From NCBI GenBank assembly GCA_021404565.1, contig JAAWWF010000013.1, forward strand, positions 1 to 42,435: a stretch of DNA of 42,435 bases. The letters run 5' to 3'. The notes beneath the pieces are model-generated. The model was not told the DNA's origin and searched no databases. It saw only the letters and a program-made list of their open reading frames with translations. A program made the translations under genes and the position numbers. This DNA comes from Roseivirga sp. GTDB lineage: Bacteria > Bacteroidota > Bacteroidia > Cytophagales > Cyclobacteriaceae. This document shows, piece by piece, positions 25,287 to 33,253 of this stretch (position 1 is the stretch's first letter; each line of letters opens with the position of its first letter).

Positions 25287-27050
25287 ATGAAACGCATCTG
25301 GCTCCTCTTTCTGTGTATTCCAATCGCGGCCTTTTCGCAAAATTCTCAAGAGCAGATCGATAGCCTCAAAGTTGTGCTTGAGTCAGTTTCAGGTCTGGAA
25401 AAGGTCAGGACACAATACAACCTCGCAACCCTTCTTATCACCATAGATCCTGAACTGGCTGATTCTCTTTCACTTGATGCCCTTAAAGTGTCTCGTGGAA
25501 GTGACTTCGCTGAAGGTGAGGTACTGGCTTCCATTGTACAGGCCACATTGTCAAACTTGCGAGGTGACCTTGAAAGATCGAAACAACTCCTGAAGGAATC
25601 TGTCGCCCTCGCTGCAAAACAGGACTTTAAAGATGGTTTGAGTAAAGCACATACAGCCTTAGGCTCACTTTATTTCAGAAAAGGAGAGTATGCACTTGCT
25701 ACAGAAAATCACCTGCTCGCATTGAAAGCTGCTGAGGAACTGGGCAGCTTCGATGTTCAGATAACTAATCTGATGAATATCGGGTTGATCAAGCAACGGA
25801 TTGGAGGCATGGATGAGGCCTTTGGTTTTTTTGAGAGGGCATTGGCTATCTGTGAAGAACATGACTTCCTTTTTAGGAGTGGTCAGTTATATATCAATTT
25901 AGGGGTACTTGAATTCAGCAGACAAAATGTGGGTTTGAGTATTGAATACAACCAGAAGGCTTTTGAAGTCTTTGAGGGCTTCGGTGACTTTTTACAACAG
26001 GCCATCAGCCTCCAAAACATAGGCTTTGCTCAGGCTTATCTGGGGAATTATCAAGAAGCAGACGATTATTACGATCGTGCCATTGATATAAGGAAGGAGA
26101 TTGGAGACAGACGGGGTATGGCCGCAACCTTGCTCAACAAAGCACGGCTGCGATCTGAAATGAGTAAACCTTCAGAGGCCATAAGATTGGCTACAGAAGC
26201 ACTGGAGATAACCGAGGAGATCAAAAATGCACGACTCAATGTGAGTCTTAATCTCTTTCTGTCTCAGACATTAGAAACGCTGGGAAGATCTGCTGATGCC
26301 CTTGATTATTACAAGCGGTATATCCTGGTCAAAGACTCCCTGTCAAAATTGGCAAATGAGACACGAATAGCAGAGCTAACCTCAGGTTTTGAGTTCGAAA
26401 ATCAGCAACAGGCATTACAAAAGAGCCGGGATAAGCTGAGATTACTAGAGTCTCAACGATGGGTTCTGATTTTGACAATACTGATTGGAGTAGCCCTGGC
26501 TTTAATTGCTCTGACAGTATTCAGAGCTCGGATGGCCCGCATAAAGCTGGAAAAGAGACTGACGGATGAGGAGAAAAAATCTGCAGACCTCAACCGTGAA
26601 AAGCTTCAAAAGGAAGTCGAGCTTCAATCAATAGAGCTCAAAGGATATGTGGAGAAGCTAAGTCAGAAGAATGAGATTATTCAACAGTTTAAAACCAGGC
26701 TTGAAGAGATTGACAATGACAGAAAGCTTGGACTAGGCACAAAAGAGCTTACGCAAATGGCCGTAGGGGTAGACGGGCGATCGGTGATTTCCATCTCGTT
26801 GGAAGAGTTTCGACTCAAGTTCAGCAGTGTACATCAGAGTTTCATATCAAAGATTATTGACAGCCATGGTTCTCTTACTCAAAATGAAATTGATCTGTGC
26901 ATATTTTTCAAAGTAAACCTCACCTATAAGGACATTGCTCAAATTCAGAATATCAGCTACGAAGGTGTGAAAAAGGCAATTCAACGCCTTTATAAGAAAC
27001 TTGGCTATAAGAATGCCGAAGGTTTACGTATCTATCTGCTCGGAATTTGA
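25287..27050 (+). CDS. TPR sensor / transmembrane / HTH regulator 4 (HTH class II)
   Basis: 587 aa. Signal peptide MKRIWLLFLCIPIAAFSQ. TPR-like repeats cover about 35-360 (HTALGSLYFRKGEYALATENHL, LYINLGVLEFSRQNVGLSI). TM about 392-411, coiled coil about 415-475, then the L-E-E-F helix and an HTH with recognition helix SYEGVKKAIQRLYKKL. The sensor part resembles regulators 1, 6 and 7 in length and repeat content, but the HTH is of the type found in regulator 3. The protein therefore looks like a recombinant between the two lineages. It is followed by a class II C-tract array and exported protein 6. Confidence 0.85.
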   Translation: MKRIWLLFLCIPIAAFSQNSQEQIDSLKVVLESVSGLEKVRTQYNLATLLITIDPELADSLSLDALKVSRGSDFAEGEVLASIVQATLSNLRGDLERSKQLLKESVALAAKQDFKDGLSKAHTALGSLYFRKGEYALATENHLLALKAAEELGSFDVQITNLMNIGLIKQRIGGMDEAFGFFERALAICEEHDFLFRSGQLYINLGVLEFSRQNVGLSIEYNQKAFEVFEGFGDFLQQAISLQNIGFAQAYLGNYQEADDYYDRAIDIRKEIGDRRGMAATLLNKARLRSEMSKPSEAIRLATEALEITEEIKNARLNVSLNLFLSQTLETLGRSADALDYYKRYILVKDSLSKLANETRIAELTSGFEFENQQQALQKSRDKLRLLESQRWVLILTILIGVALALIALTVFRARMARIKLEKRLTDEEKKSADLNREKLQKEVELQSIELKGYVEKLSQKNEIIQQFKTRLEEIDNDRKLGLGTKELTQMAVGVDGRSVISISLEEFRLKFSSVHQSFISKIIDSHGSLTQNEIDLCIFFKVNLTYKDIAQIQNISYEGVKKAIQRLYKKLGYKNAEGLRIYLLGI

Positions 27051-27090
27051 GATGTACCAAGATTGTCCCCCTCGTTCCTTATATGTCCCC
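27051..27090 (+). promoter_or_regulatory. Operator-like array: four C-runs at exact 10-bp spacing (class II)
   Basis: C-runs begin at 27057, 27067, 27077 and 27087 (units GATGTACCAA, GATTGTCCCC, CTCGTTCCTT, ATATGTCCCC). The array starts immediately after the regulator 4 stop. GGATAATTCTGAGTTTC at 27103-27119 lies 16 bases past the last run start, the same distance as in 14576/14592, and includes TAATTCTG, one mismatch from TAnnTTTG. Confidence 0.65.
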
Positions 27091-27138
27091 TGACAATTGA
27101 TAGGATAATTCTGAGTTTCATGATCGAATTCCATGATC

Positions 27139-28836
27139 ATGAACAAATATTTCATTAGCGCTTTCTTTTGTGTTTCGTTTTTAGGGTCGGTTTTGGGCCA
27201 AACTACATTGTCGCCAGGAGATTTAGCTATAGTATATATGAATACCGATGGAGATGACGACTTCGGGTTTGTCCCCTTTGTCGATATCGCGTCCACCACA
27301 GTTATTCACTTTACTGAGAGAGGTTATGATGCGGCAACTTCTAACCTGGTGACCGGAACCGATGGGACGATTACCTGGACTGCGACCACTGCGGTTACCG
27401 CAGGTACCTTTGTGAAAATCAGCTCACCAAAGTCATCTCCGTCAGCCACCTCGGGAACCGCTGTTGGTAGCGACACCTGGAGCTTATCAGGAGCGGGAGA
27501 GTCAATTATCGTATACCAGGGGACACTTGGAAGCCCCACTACTTACATTTACCTGATTACTACCAGGGGCATATTTACTGCGGCAGGGGTGTCGTATGCA
27601 CCCCTTACTTTACCACTGAGCACAAGTGGTCCGGGTGCATCAACCACTATAAACACCAACCTTCCCCCAGGTCTGACAGACGGTGTCGATGTGCTTGATT
27701 TTACTGCTCATACCGACAATGTTCAATTTAAGTGTGTATTGACGGGAGTAAGCCTTTCCGATTTTATGGATGAGGGGAATTACAATACGGATCATACAAC
27801 AACATATTCGGGAGCCGGAACTGCCACCGATTGTGTAGTTGCTACGGCTCCGGAAATAAACATCAAACAATCGACCTCAGATATCGCATCCGGAGGTGCT
27901 CATGCTTTTGGTTCGGTACAAATAGGAGATAGTAAAGACCTTGTGTTTACCGTAGAAAATACCGGTGATGCTAACCTTGATATTGTCTCCATTACTCCCT
28001 TTGGTGCAGGCTTTTCAATTTCCTCTGCTATTAGTGCCAATCCCGTTTCGGCTTCAGGCTCTGCCACTTTTACCGTACGTTTTACTCCCAGCGCTACAAG
28101 TCAGACTTCCGGGAATGTTACCATTGCCAGTAATGACCCGGACGAAGCCAGCTATGTGATCAATTTCACGGCCACTGTTGCGGATGCAATCTTAAGCCTT
28201 AAGGTCTTTTTGGAGGGGCCTCTTTCGGGTAGCACGATGAATACCAGCCTCAATGCGGGGCTACCCACCAATCCCGGCACTGTCTATAACTCGGTTCTGA
28301 ATGAATCCTCTTCGGGGATACCCGCCACAGCCGTAGATTGGGTAGAAATTGAGCTGCGCACCGGTACTGCAGCTGCGACCAAAGTAGGGACTAACCGGGC
28401 AGGAATTCTTAAAAGTGATGGTACCGTTGTGGATAAGGATGGTAATGACTTTACCATGAGTCAGGTCGATGGCAGCAGTTACTACATTGTAGTTCATCAC
28501 AGAAACCACCTGGCAGTCATGTCAGCCAATGCAATAGCCCCCACTAGTGGTACATATGTGATAGACTTTACCGATGCACAGGCTAAGAGTTTTAACAATG
28601 GCTCTGATGGCGTGATTCTGGTAGGCAGCGTCTTCGCTATGATTGCCGGAGATGCTGATGGAGACGGAGATGTGGATGCCTCAGATCTGACTACCTGGCG
28701 AGGACAAAATGGGGCTGCCTTTAGTTACAACAGCACCAATGGAGACTTTAATCTGGACGGAGTGATCAATGCTGTAGATCGAAACGACTTCCAGCAGAAG
28801 AATAATACCAAGACCAGCCAGGTTCCCAGTACCTAG
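27139..28836 (+). CDS. Exported protein 6, type-B and Hydin-like domains with a divergent C-terminal region
   Basis: 565 aa from the ATG at 27139; ATG 27133 is an alternative two codons earlier. The choice keeps the spacing to the upstream element nearly equal to that of exported protein 3. Signal peptide MNKYFISAFFCVSFLGSVLGQ. Type-B domain about 22-230 (GDLAIVYMNTDGDDDFGFV). About 237-345 is an ASPM/SPD-2/Hydin-like (choice-of-anchor D) Ig fold (FGSVQIGDSKDLVFTVENTG .. ASYVINFTATV). The C-terminal region (from about 350) keeps AVDWVEIELR and HHRNHLAVMSANAI but is otherwise much changed. The last 60 residues (Ca loops from 505, tail KTSQVPST) are again nearly identical to the other copies, which suggests a mosaic gene. 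Confidence 0.85.
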   Translation: MNKYFISAFFCVSFLGSVLGQTTLSPGDLAIVYMNTDGDDDFGFVPFVDIASTTVIHFTERGYDAATSNLVTGTDGTITWTATTAVTAGTFVKISSPKSSPSATSGTAVGSDTWSLSGAGESIIVYQGTLGSPTTYIYLITTRGIFTAAGVSYAPLTLPLSTSGPGASTTINTNLPPGLTDGVDVLDFTAHTDNVQFKCVLTGVSLSDFMDEGNYNTDHTTTYSGAGTATDCVVATAPEINIKQSTSDIASGGAHAFGSVQIGDSKDLVFTVENTGDANLDIVSITPFGAGFSISSAISANPVSASGSATFTVRFTPSATSQTSGNVTIASNDPDEASYVINFTATVADAILSLKVFLEGPLSGSTMNTSLNAGLPTNPGTVYNSVLNESSSGIPATAVDWVEIELRTGTAAATKVGTNRAGILKSDGTVVDKDGNDFTMSQVDGSSYYIVVHHRNHLAVMSANAIAPTSGTYVIDFTDAQAKSFNNGSDGVILVGSVFAMIAGDADGDGDVDASDLTTWRGQNGAAFSYNSTNGDFNLDGVINAVDRNDFQQKNNTKTSQVPST

Positions 28837-28910
28837 ATGACAAACCTTGGATAAAAGATGATAGACCTCTGATTTATGACACAATCCCTCATCAAACTGT
28901 CTCGAAGCTC

Positions 28911-28945
28911 ATTAACCATTAACCATTAACCATTAACCATTAACC
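28911..28945 (+). repeat. Short tandem repeat ATTAACC x5 before a start codon
   Basis: Five perfect 7-bp copies end five bases before the ATG at 28951. A partial version (two copies) sits at 38393-38405 before the small HTH gene at 38427. Length changes here would move or alter the ribosome-binding region. Confidence 0.8.
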
Positions 28946-28950
28946 AAGCT

Positions 28951-29229
28951 ATGACTATTCTGGAGAAACGTTTAATGGATCACCTGCTACTGGAACTGGA
29001 ATTTTCCAACAGTCGTTTTCAAAGCCGCCTGAAGCATCAGTATCCTGAACTTACGTCCTATGATATTCGGCTTTGCACCTACCTGAAATCAAACCTTTCT
29101 ACCAAGGAAATTGCCATACTGCTCAATATCACACCAGATAGTGCGAAAAAGGCCAAGCACCGATTGAGGAAGAAAATCAGAATGAAGCCGGCTTTGACCT
29201 GGTACGAATTTCTATGCATTGATCAATAA
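28951..29229 (+). CDS. Small stand-alone LuxR-like HTH protein 6
   Basis: 92 aa, ATG after the 7-bp tandem repeat. It starts MTILEKRLMDHLLLELEFS; the HTH reads STKEIAILLNITPDSAKKAKHRLRKKI, with a tail containing the W-x-E motif also seen in several paralogues (TWYEFLCIDQ). Regulator 5 starts 59 bases downstream. Confidence 0.87.
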   Translation: MTILEKRLMDHLLLELEFSNSRFQSRLKHQYPELTSYDIRLCTYLKSNLSTKEIAILLNITPDSAKKAKHRLRKKIRMKPALTWYEFLCIDQ

Positions 29230-29288
29230 TTGGCCAGGGTATCAATTGAGGATATATATGGCATTTTGATATTGTATATATTTACCCT

Positions 29289-31235
29289 GTGTGTATTGAT
29301 ATTAGAAGGTTTTCCAGACTGCTGCTCTTGGGTTTATTCTTGGTTCCTACTCTAAGTTTTGGCCAATCAATTATTGACAGTCTGAAAAACGTACTCCCGG
29401 ACTCTGAAGGCACGGAAAAGGTAGATGTGCTTAATCAACTGACCTGGGAACTAAAGTTTTCCGAGACGACAAATGCCATTTCTTATGGAGATCAAAGTTT
29501 GGCCTTGTCCGGTGAAATCGGCTATAAAAAGGGCCAGGCACAGGCCAATTACAACCTACTGGTACTGTATTATCTCAAGCAGGAGTCTTCAAAATCGATT
29601 GAATTTGGTAATCATGCCATTGAGCTTTATCGGCAGCTTGAAGACCTGCTGGGAATGGCCAGAAGCTGGAACATTATGGGCCTGAACTCCCTTACTCTGG
29701 GGGAGCACGAACATGCACTTGATTATTTTAAAAAGGCGCTGGAGCAGTTTGAGATTGTGAATAATGAAGAGAACATTCTAAAAATTGAAGCCAATATTGG
29801 TAATGTTTATTACAGAATGGGTAATTATCAACCGGCTTTGGAATCTTATTTGCGAATTGTTGACTATGCCAGAGAGAAAGGTGATCAGAATTTGTTGGCT
29901 GCTAATCTGCAAAATGCAGCAATAACCTATTCGGATTTTGGTCAATTTGCCAAAGCGCTCGAATCATCCTTTGAAGTACTAAAGATATTGAGAGCACAAA
30001 ATGACTCTTCCAAACTGGCAAACACGTTGCAACAGATTGCTTCTACTTTTAATGAGTTGGAGATGTATGAGGAATCAACCTTATCTGTAAGTGAAGCTAT
30101 CTTAATTGACAAGCGCGTGGGAAGAGACGTACACTTGGGAGCAAGCTACATTACATTGGCTAGTGCGCTAAAAGGGGAAGGATATTTAGATTCCGCATTT
30201 TACTATAATAAAGAAGCCCTGAGACTTTATGAAAAGGCAGGTAACAAGAGTCTGGGCATGGTGCTGATAAGTCTGGGTAGTTCTCACAATTCAAGAGGAG
30301 AAGTGAAAGAGGCCGAGGTGTTTTTTGAAAGAGCACTGGAAGTAGGTCAGCAGCGTAAAAGAGAGACTGTTGTAGCTCTGAGCCAATTTAAGTTAGGGCA
30401 ATTGTATATCGAATCAGGTGAAACAGATAAGGCAGAATCGTTTTTGTTGGCCGCCCATGAATACTGGGCCAGGTCAGGTAGGTACAAACAAATATCGGCA
30501 GTAACCAAAGAACTCTCTGAGTTTTATTCAGATCGGGCTCAATATGAGCGTGCCATTAGGTATCAGAAAATGCATGATATGGCAGAAGATTCTGTTTTCG
30601 GCAGACAGAAGCAAAATGAACTAATGAGACTTATGGTCAGGCAAAACCTGGCACAACAGGAAAGCAGTCTTATCAACTTACCTGAAAAAGCCGATTCTGA
30701 AAATCGTTGGCTGTTGATTGGGCTTGCTATGCTTTTCATCTTATCGGCCTGGACCACAGTTTATTTTGTGGGTAAAAACCGAAATAAGATTAAGAAACTG
30801 GAGGAAGATCTGGATAAGAAAGGTAGAGAACTGGCATTTCTCTCCCTATCGGCCATGCAGAAAGAGAATTTTATCAGAGAATTTACAGATAAACTCAAAC
30901 CCTTAACCAGTGAATTTCCAGGTAATAAAGAACTGCATGCACTAATGCGCATCTTGAAAACTCAGGAAATCCAGGAAGATCATTGGAGTCGGTTCAAATC
31001 GGCATTTGAGCAGATTGCCCCTCACTTTTTTGATCACTTACTGGCCAATTATCAAAGCCTTACAGAAACGGACCTGAGGTTTTGTGCACTGATCCGCCTG
31101 GCTATTCCTACTAAGGAAATAGCCAGGATATCCGGTATTTCTTCTGCAAGCGTAAACAAGGCCAGATACCGATTGAGAAAACGACTGGAAATTCCCTCAG
31201 AGGATAACCTCGACCGCTTCATTTTGTCTATTTAG
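29289..31235 (+). CDS. TPR sensor / transmembrane / LuxR-like HTH regulator 5 (HTH class III)
   Basis: 648 aa. No ATG is available before the signal peptide: an in-frame TGA lies at 29247, so the start is probably the GTG at 29289 (MCIDIRRFSRLLLLGLFLVP). A TATATTTA box ends four bases before it. TPR repeats fill about 50-420 (NIMGLNSLTLGEHEHALDYF, NIGNVYYRMGNYQPALESYL). TM about 474-494, coiled coil to about 540, then the W-S-R-F helix and an HTH with recognition helix SSASVNKARYRLRKRL, closest to regulator 2. The gap to exported protein 7 (174 bases) lacks 10/11-bp repeats but has TCTATT at 31253, 31307 and 31360. Confidence 0.83.
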   Translation: MCIDIRRFSRLLLLGLFLVPTLSFGQSIIDSLKNVLPDSEGTEKVDVLNQLTWELKFSETTNAISYGDQSLALSGEIGYKKGQAQANYNLLVLYYLKQESSKSIEFGNHAIELYRQLEDLLGMARSWNIMGLNSLTLGEHEHALDYFKKALEQFEIVNNEENILKIEANIGNVYYRMGNYQPALESYLRIVDYAREKGDQNLLAANLQNAAITYSDFGQFAKALESSFEVLKILRAQNDSSKLANTLQQIASTFNELEMYEESTLSVSEAILIDKRVGRDVHLGASYITLASALKGEGYLDSAFYYNKEALRLYEKAGNKSLGMVLISLGSSHNSRGEVKEAEVFFERALEVGQQRKRETVVALSQFKLGQLYIESGETDKAESFLLAAHEYWARSGRYKQISAVTKELSEFYSDRAQYERAIRYQKMHDMAEDSVFGRQKQNELMRLMVRQNLAQQESSLINLPEKADSENRWLLIGLAMLFILSAWTTVYFVGKNRNKIKKLEEDLDKKGRELAFLSLSAMQKENFIREFTDKLKPLTSEFPGNKELHALMRILKTQEIQEDHWSRFKSAFEQIAPHFFDHLLANYQSLTETDLRFCALIRLAIPTKEIARISGISSASVNKARYRLRKRLEIPSEDNLDRFILSI

Positions 31236-31409
31236 GATGTAGGTTTACCACATCTATTAGATTTGCTATTTAAGTCGCTGTAATTCAAGCACATAAAAAT
31301 TAATGGTCTATTGAAATTTGGTATATCTCCAGGTGAAAATCAACGCGGGGTATAATTAGTCTATTACTACTTTTTGCCTTTTGGTATTCATGAAATTTAG
31401 TTTGAGTCA

Positions 31410-32813
31410 ATGCTCAAATACAATTTCATGATTGGCTTATCCAGAGGTAGTTGTCCCCTTTTTTTACTGACTTTTTTTATGTTTCTCCCCCTGGTAAAGG
31501 CTCAGGCTCAGACAGTGCTATTGCAGGAAAGCTTTGAAACTGATGGTGAAAGTTCCAGGTATACGTCCAATTCCTTTTACACAGCAGCCAGCGACTTCTG
31601 GGAAAGGACGCAAAATTCAAATGTCACATCCAGAAACCACATAACAAATGCACCCACCGCGATAGATGGAACCTTCTACTGGGCAGGTGAAGATACAGAT
31701 CAGGCTTCTGGTGGTGAAGGGATCATGACGTTCAATGCTGTGAATGTAACTGGTTACTCTTTAGACCTGGACATACTGATGGCATTTGGCCGACCTAATG
31801 ATGGCCGACTTGAACCTTCTGATTATGCGATTTTTGAATACAATATGGACGGTGGTGGTTGGACAATATTTGGAGCCATGTATGGAGATAATGATCTGCC
31901 CGCTACCAATCAGGGGAATTTACGGGAAGATGCTGACCTAAATGGCACACATAATCATCCTTCGGGTCAGGTCGTAAATTCTACAGCCTTCCAAAATTTC
32001 AATTTTTCAATTCCTGCTACCGGTACTTCTTGTCAAATCAGATTACGTGTTATAATGAATACCGGAACAGAAGAGTTAATGCTTGACAACATTCGTCTGA
32101 ATGGTACTGTGGCTGTAAGTGCTCCCACATCAGCCACTGTAGCGGCTAGTGCTTTCCTGGAAGGAGCCTACAATGGCACCAACCTGAATACAGCCATCAA
32201 TGGCAGTTTACCTGCGCAGCAACCCTATAACGGTACCAACAGCCATTCGGAAGCTACCAATGTAACCAGCATGCCAGCCAATGCGGTAGACTGGGTACTG
32301 GTAGAATTGAGAGAAGCCGGTTCGGCAGCAGCAGCGCTGAATAGCACCCGAGTGGGATCGGCAGCAGGCCTGTTGATGAATAACGGGAGCATAAAAGCCA
32401 CCGATGGTACCAGCGATCTTACCGTTTCGCTTTCCGGAAATACGGGCTCTGACTTTTTTATCGTCATCTACCATCGCAATCACCTGCCGATTATGTCGGC
32501 TAGTGCCATATCTGAAAGCAGTGGTACCTACAGCATCGATTTCACTGGCAGTTCAGCCAACACCTACCAAACCACCACCGCCCTGTCCAGCCTGAGTGGA
32601 GGAAAATTTGGCATGCCTGCTGGTGATTTGGACCAGGATGGAGATATAGACGCCACCGACCTGATTACCTGGCGAACTAATAATGGAATAAGCTTTAGCT
32701 ATGACAGCAATGGTGCTGCCGATTTCAATTTGGATGGTGTCATCAATGCTGTAGACCGCAATGATTTTCACCAAAAGAATACAGGCAAAACGAGACAGGT
32801 GCCGAGCAGCTAA
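31410..32813 (+). CDS. Exported protein 7, type-A domain plus dockerin-like C-terminal region
   Basis: 467 aa, the shortest exported member. The ATG at 31410 gives a long signal peptide (about 33 residues, ending KAQAQ); ATG 31428 is an in-frame alternative. Two runs of seven T (31459-31465 and 31472-31478) lie in the signal peptide codons. Type-A domain about 36-232 (LLQESFETDGESSRYTSN .. YYWAGEDTD-like FYWAGEDTD .. LMLDNIRLNG). The conserved C-terminal region starts near 238, Ca loops from 406 (DLDQDGDIDATDL) and DFNLDGVINAVDR, tail KTRQVPSS. Probably controlled by regulator 5 upstream; a small HTH follows after 144 bases. Confidence 0.85.
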   Translation: MLKYNFMIGLSRGSCPLFLLTFFMFLPLVKAQAQTVLLQESFETDGESSRYTSNSFYTAASDFWERTQNSNVTSRNHITNAPTAIDGTFYWAGEDTDQASGGEGIMTFNAVNVTGYSLDLDILMAFGRPNDGRLEPSDYAIFEYNMDGGGWTIFGAMYGDNDLPATNQGNLREDADLNGTHNHPSGQVVNSTAFQNFNFSIPATGTSCQIRLRVIMNTGTEELMLDNIRLNGTVAVSAPTSATVAASAFLEGAYNGTNLNTAINGSLPAQQPYNGTNSHSEATNVTSMPANAVDWVLVELREAGSAAAALNSTRVGSAAGLLMNNGSIKATDGTSDLTVSLSGNTGSDFFIVIYHRNHLPIMSASAISESSGTYSIDFTGSSANTYQTTTALSSLSGGKFGMPAGDLDQDGDIDATDLITWRTNNGISFSYDSNGAADFNLDGVINAVDRNDFHQKNTGKTRQVPSS

Positions 32814-32957
32814 AGCTGAAATTTCAAATGATCAAGTCACAATTTCCAAAACAAGATCTTATGATCAAGTATTCTCTCACAATTCCCGGTCTCCGACTTC
32901 TGTCTTCGGTTTTCCGTCTCCTTTTAACCATTGGCCAATCACTAATAAACCATCCTC

Positions 32958-33236
32958 GTGACAATTCTTGAACGCCAACTGATGGATCACCTCCTACTTG
33001 AACTGGATACGGCCAATGGTCTTTTTCAACAAAAACTCAAGGATCAGCACCCTAAGCTGACTCCATATGACCTTCGCCTCTGTACTTACCTTAAATCCAA
33101 CTTATCTACTAAAGAAATAGCCGTACTCCTCAACATCACCCCTGATAGTGCGAAAAAGGCCAAGCATCGCTTAAGAAAGAAGCTGGCTCTGCAGCCCACC
33201 AGCAGTTGGACGGAGGTAGTCAAGAGTGTTGACTAA
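32958..33236 (+). CDS. Small stand-alone LuxR-like HTH protein 7 (GTG start)
   Basis: 92 aa. The start is GTG at 32958, in the place of the family ATG (V/M-T-I-L-E-R-Q-L-M-D-H), so it may be translated less than its paralogues. HTH: STKEIAVLLNITPDSAKKAKHRLRKKL; tail SSWTEVVKSVD. Regulator 6 starts 17 bases after the stop, and that regulator's promoter-like CTATATTG (33240-33247) begins four bases after this gene ends. Confidence 0.85.
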   Translation: MTILERQLMDHLLLELDTANGLFQQKLKDQHPKLTPYDLRLCTYLKSNLSTKEIAVLLNITPDSAKKAKHRLRKKLALQPTSSWTEVVKSVD

Positions 33237-33253
33237 TTTCTATATTGGAGTTT

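Noticed and set aside
28911-28945. Possible CRISPR array
   Set aside because: The repeat is a contiguous 7-bp unit without spacers and no cas gene is present.
31236-31409. 10- or 11-bp phased operator array before exported protein 7
   Set aside because: I searched for GTC or C-tract periods and found none; only scattered TCTATT (31253, 31307, 31360) remains, too weak to list as a feature.
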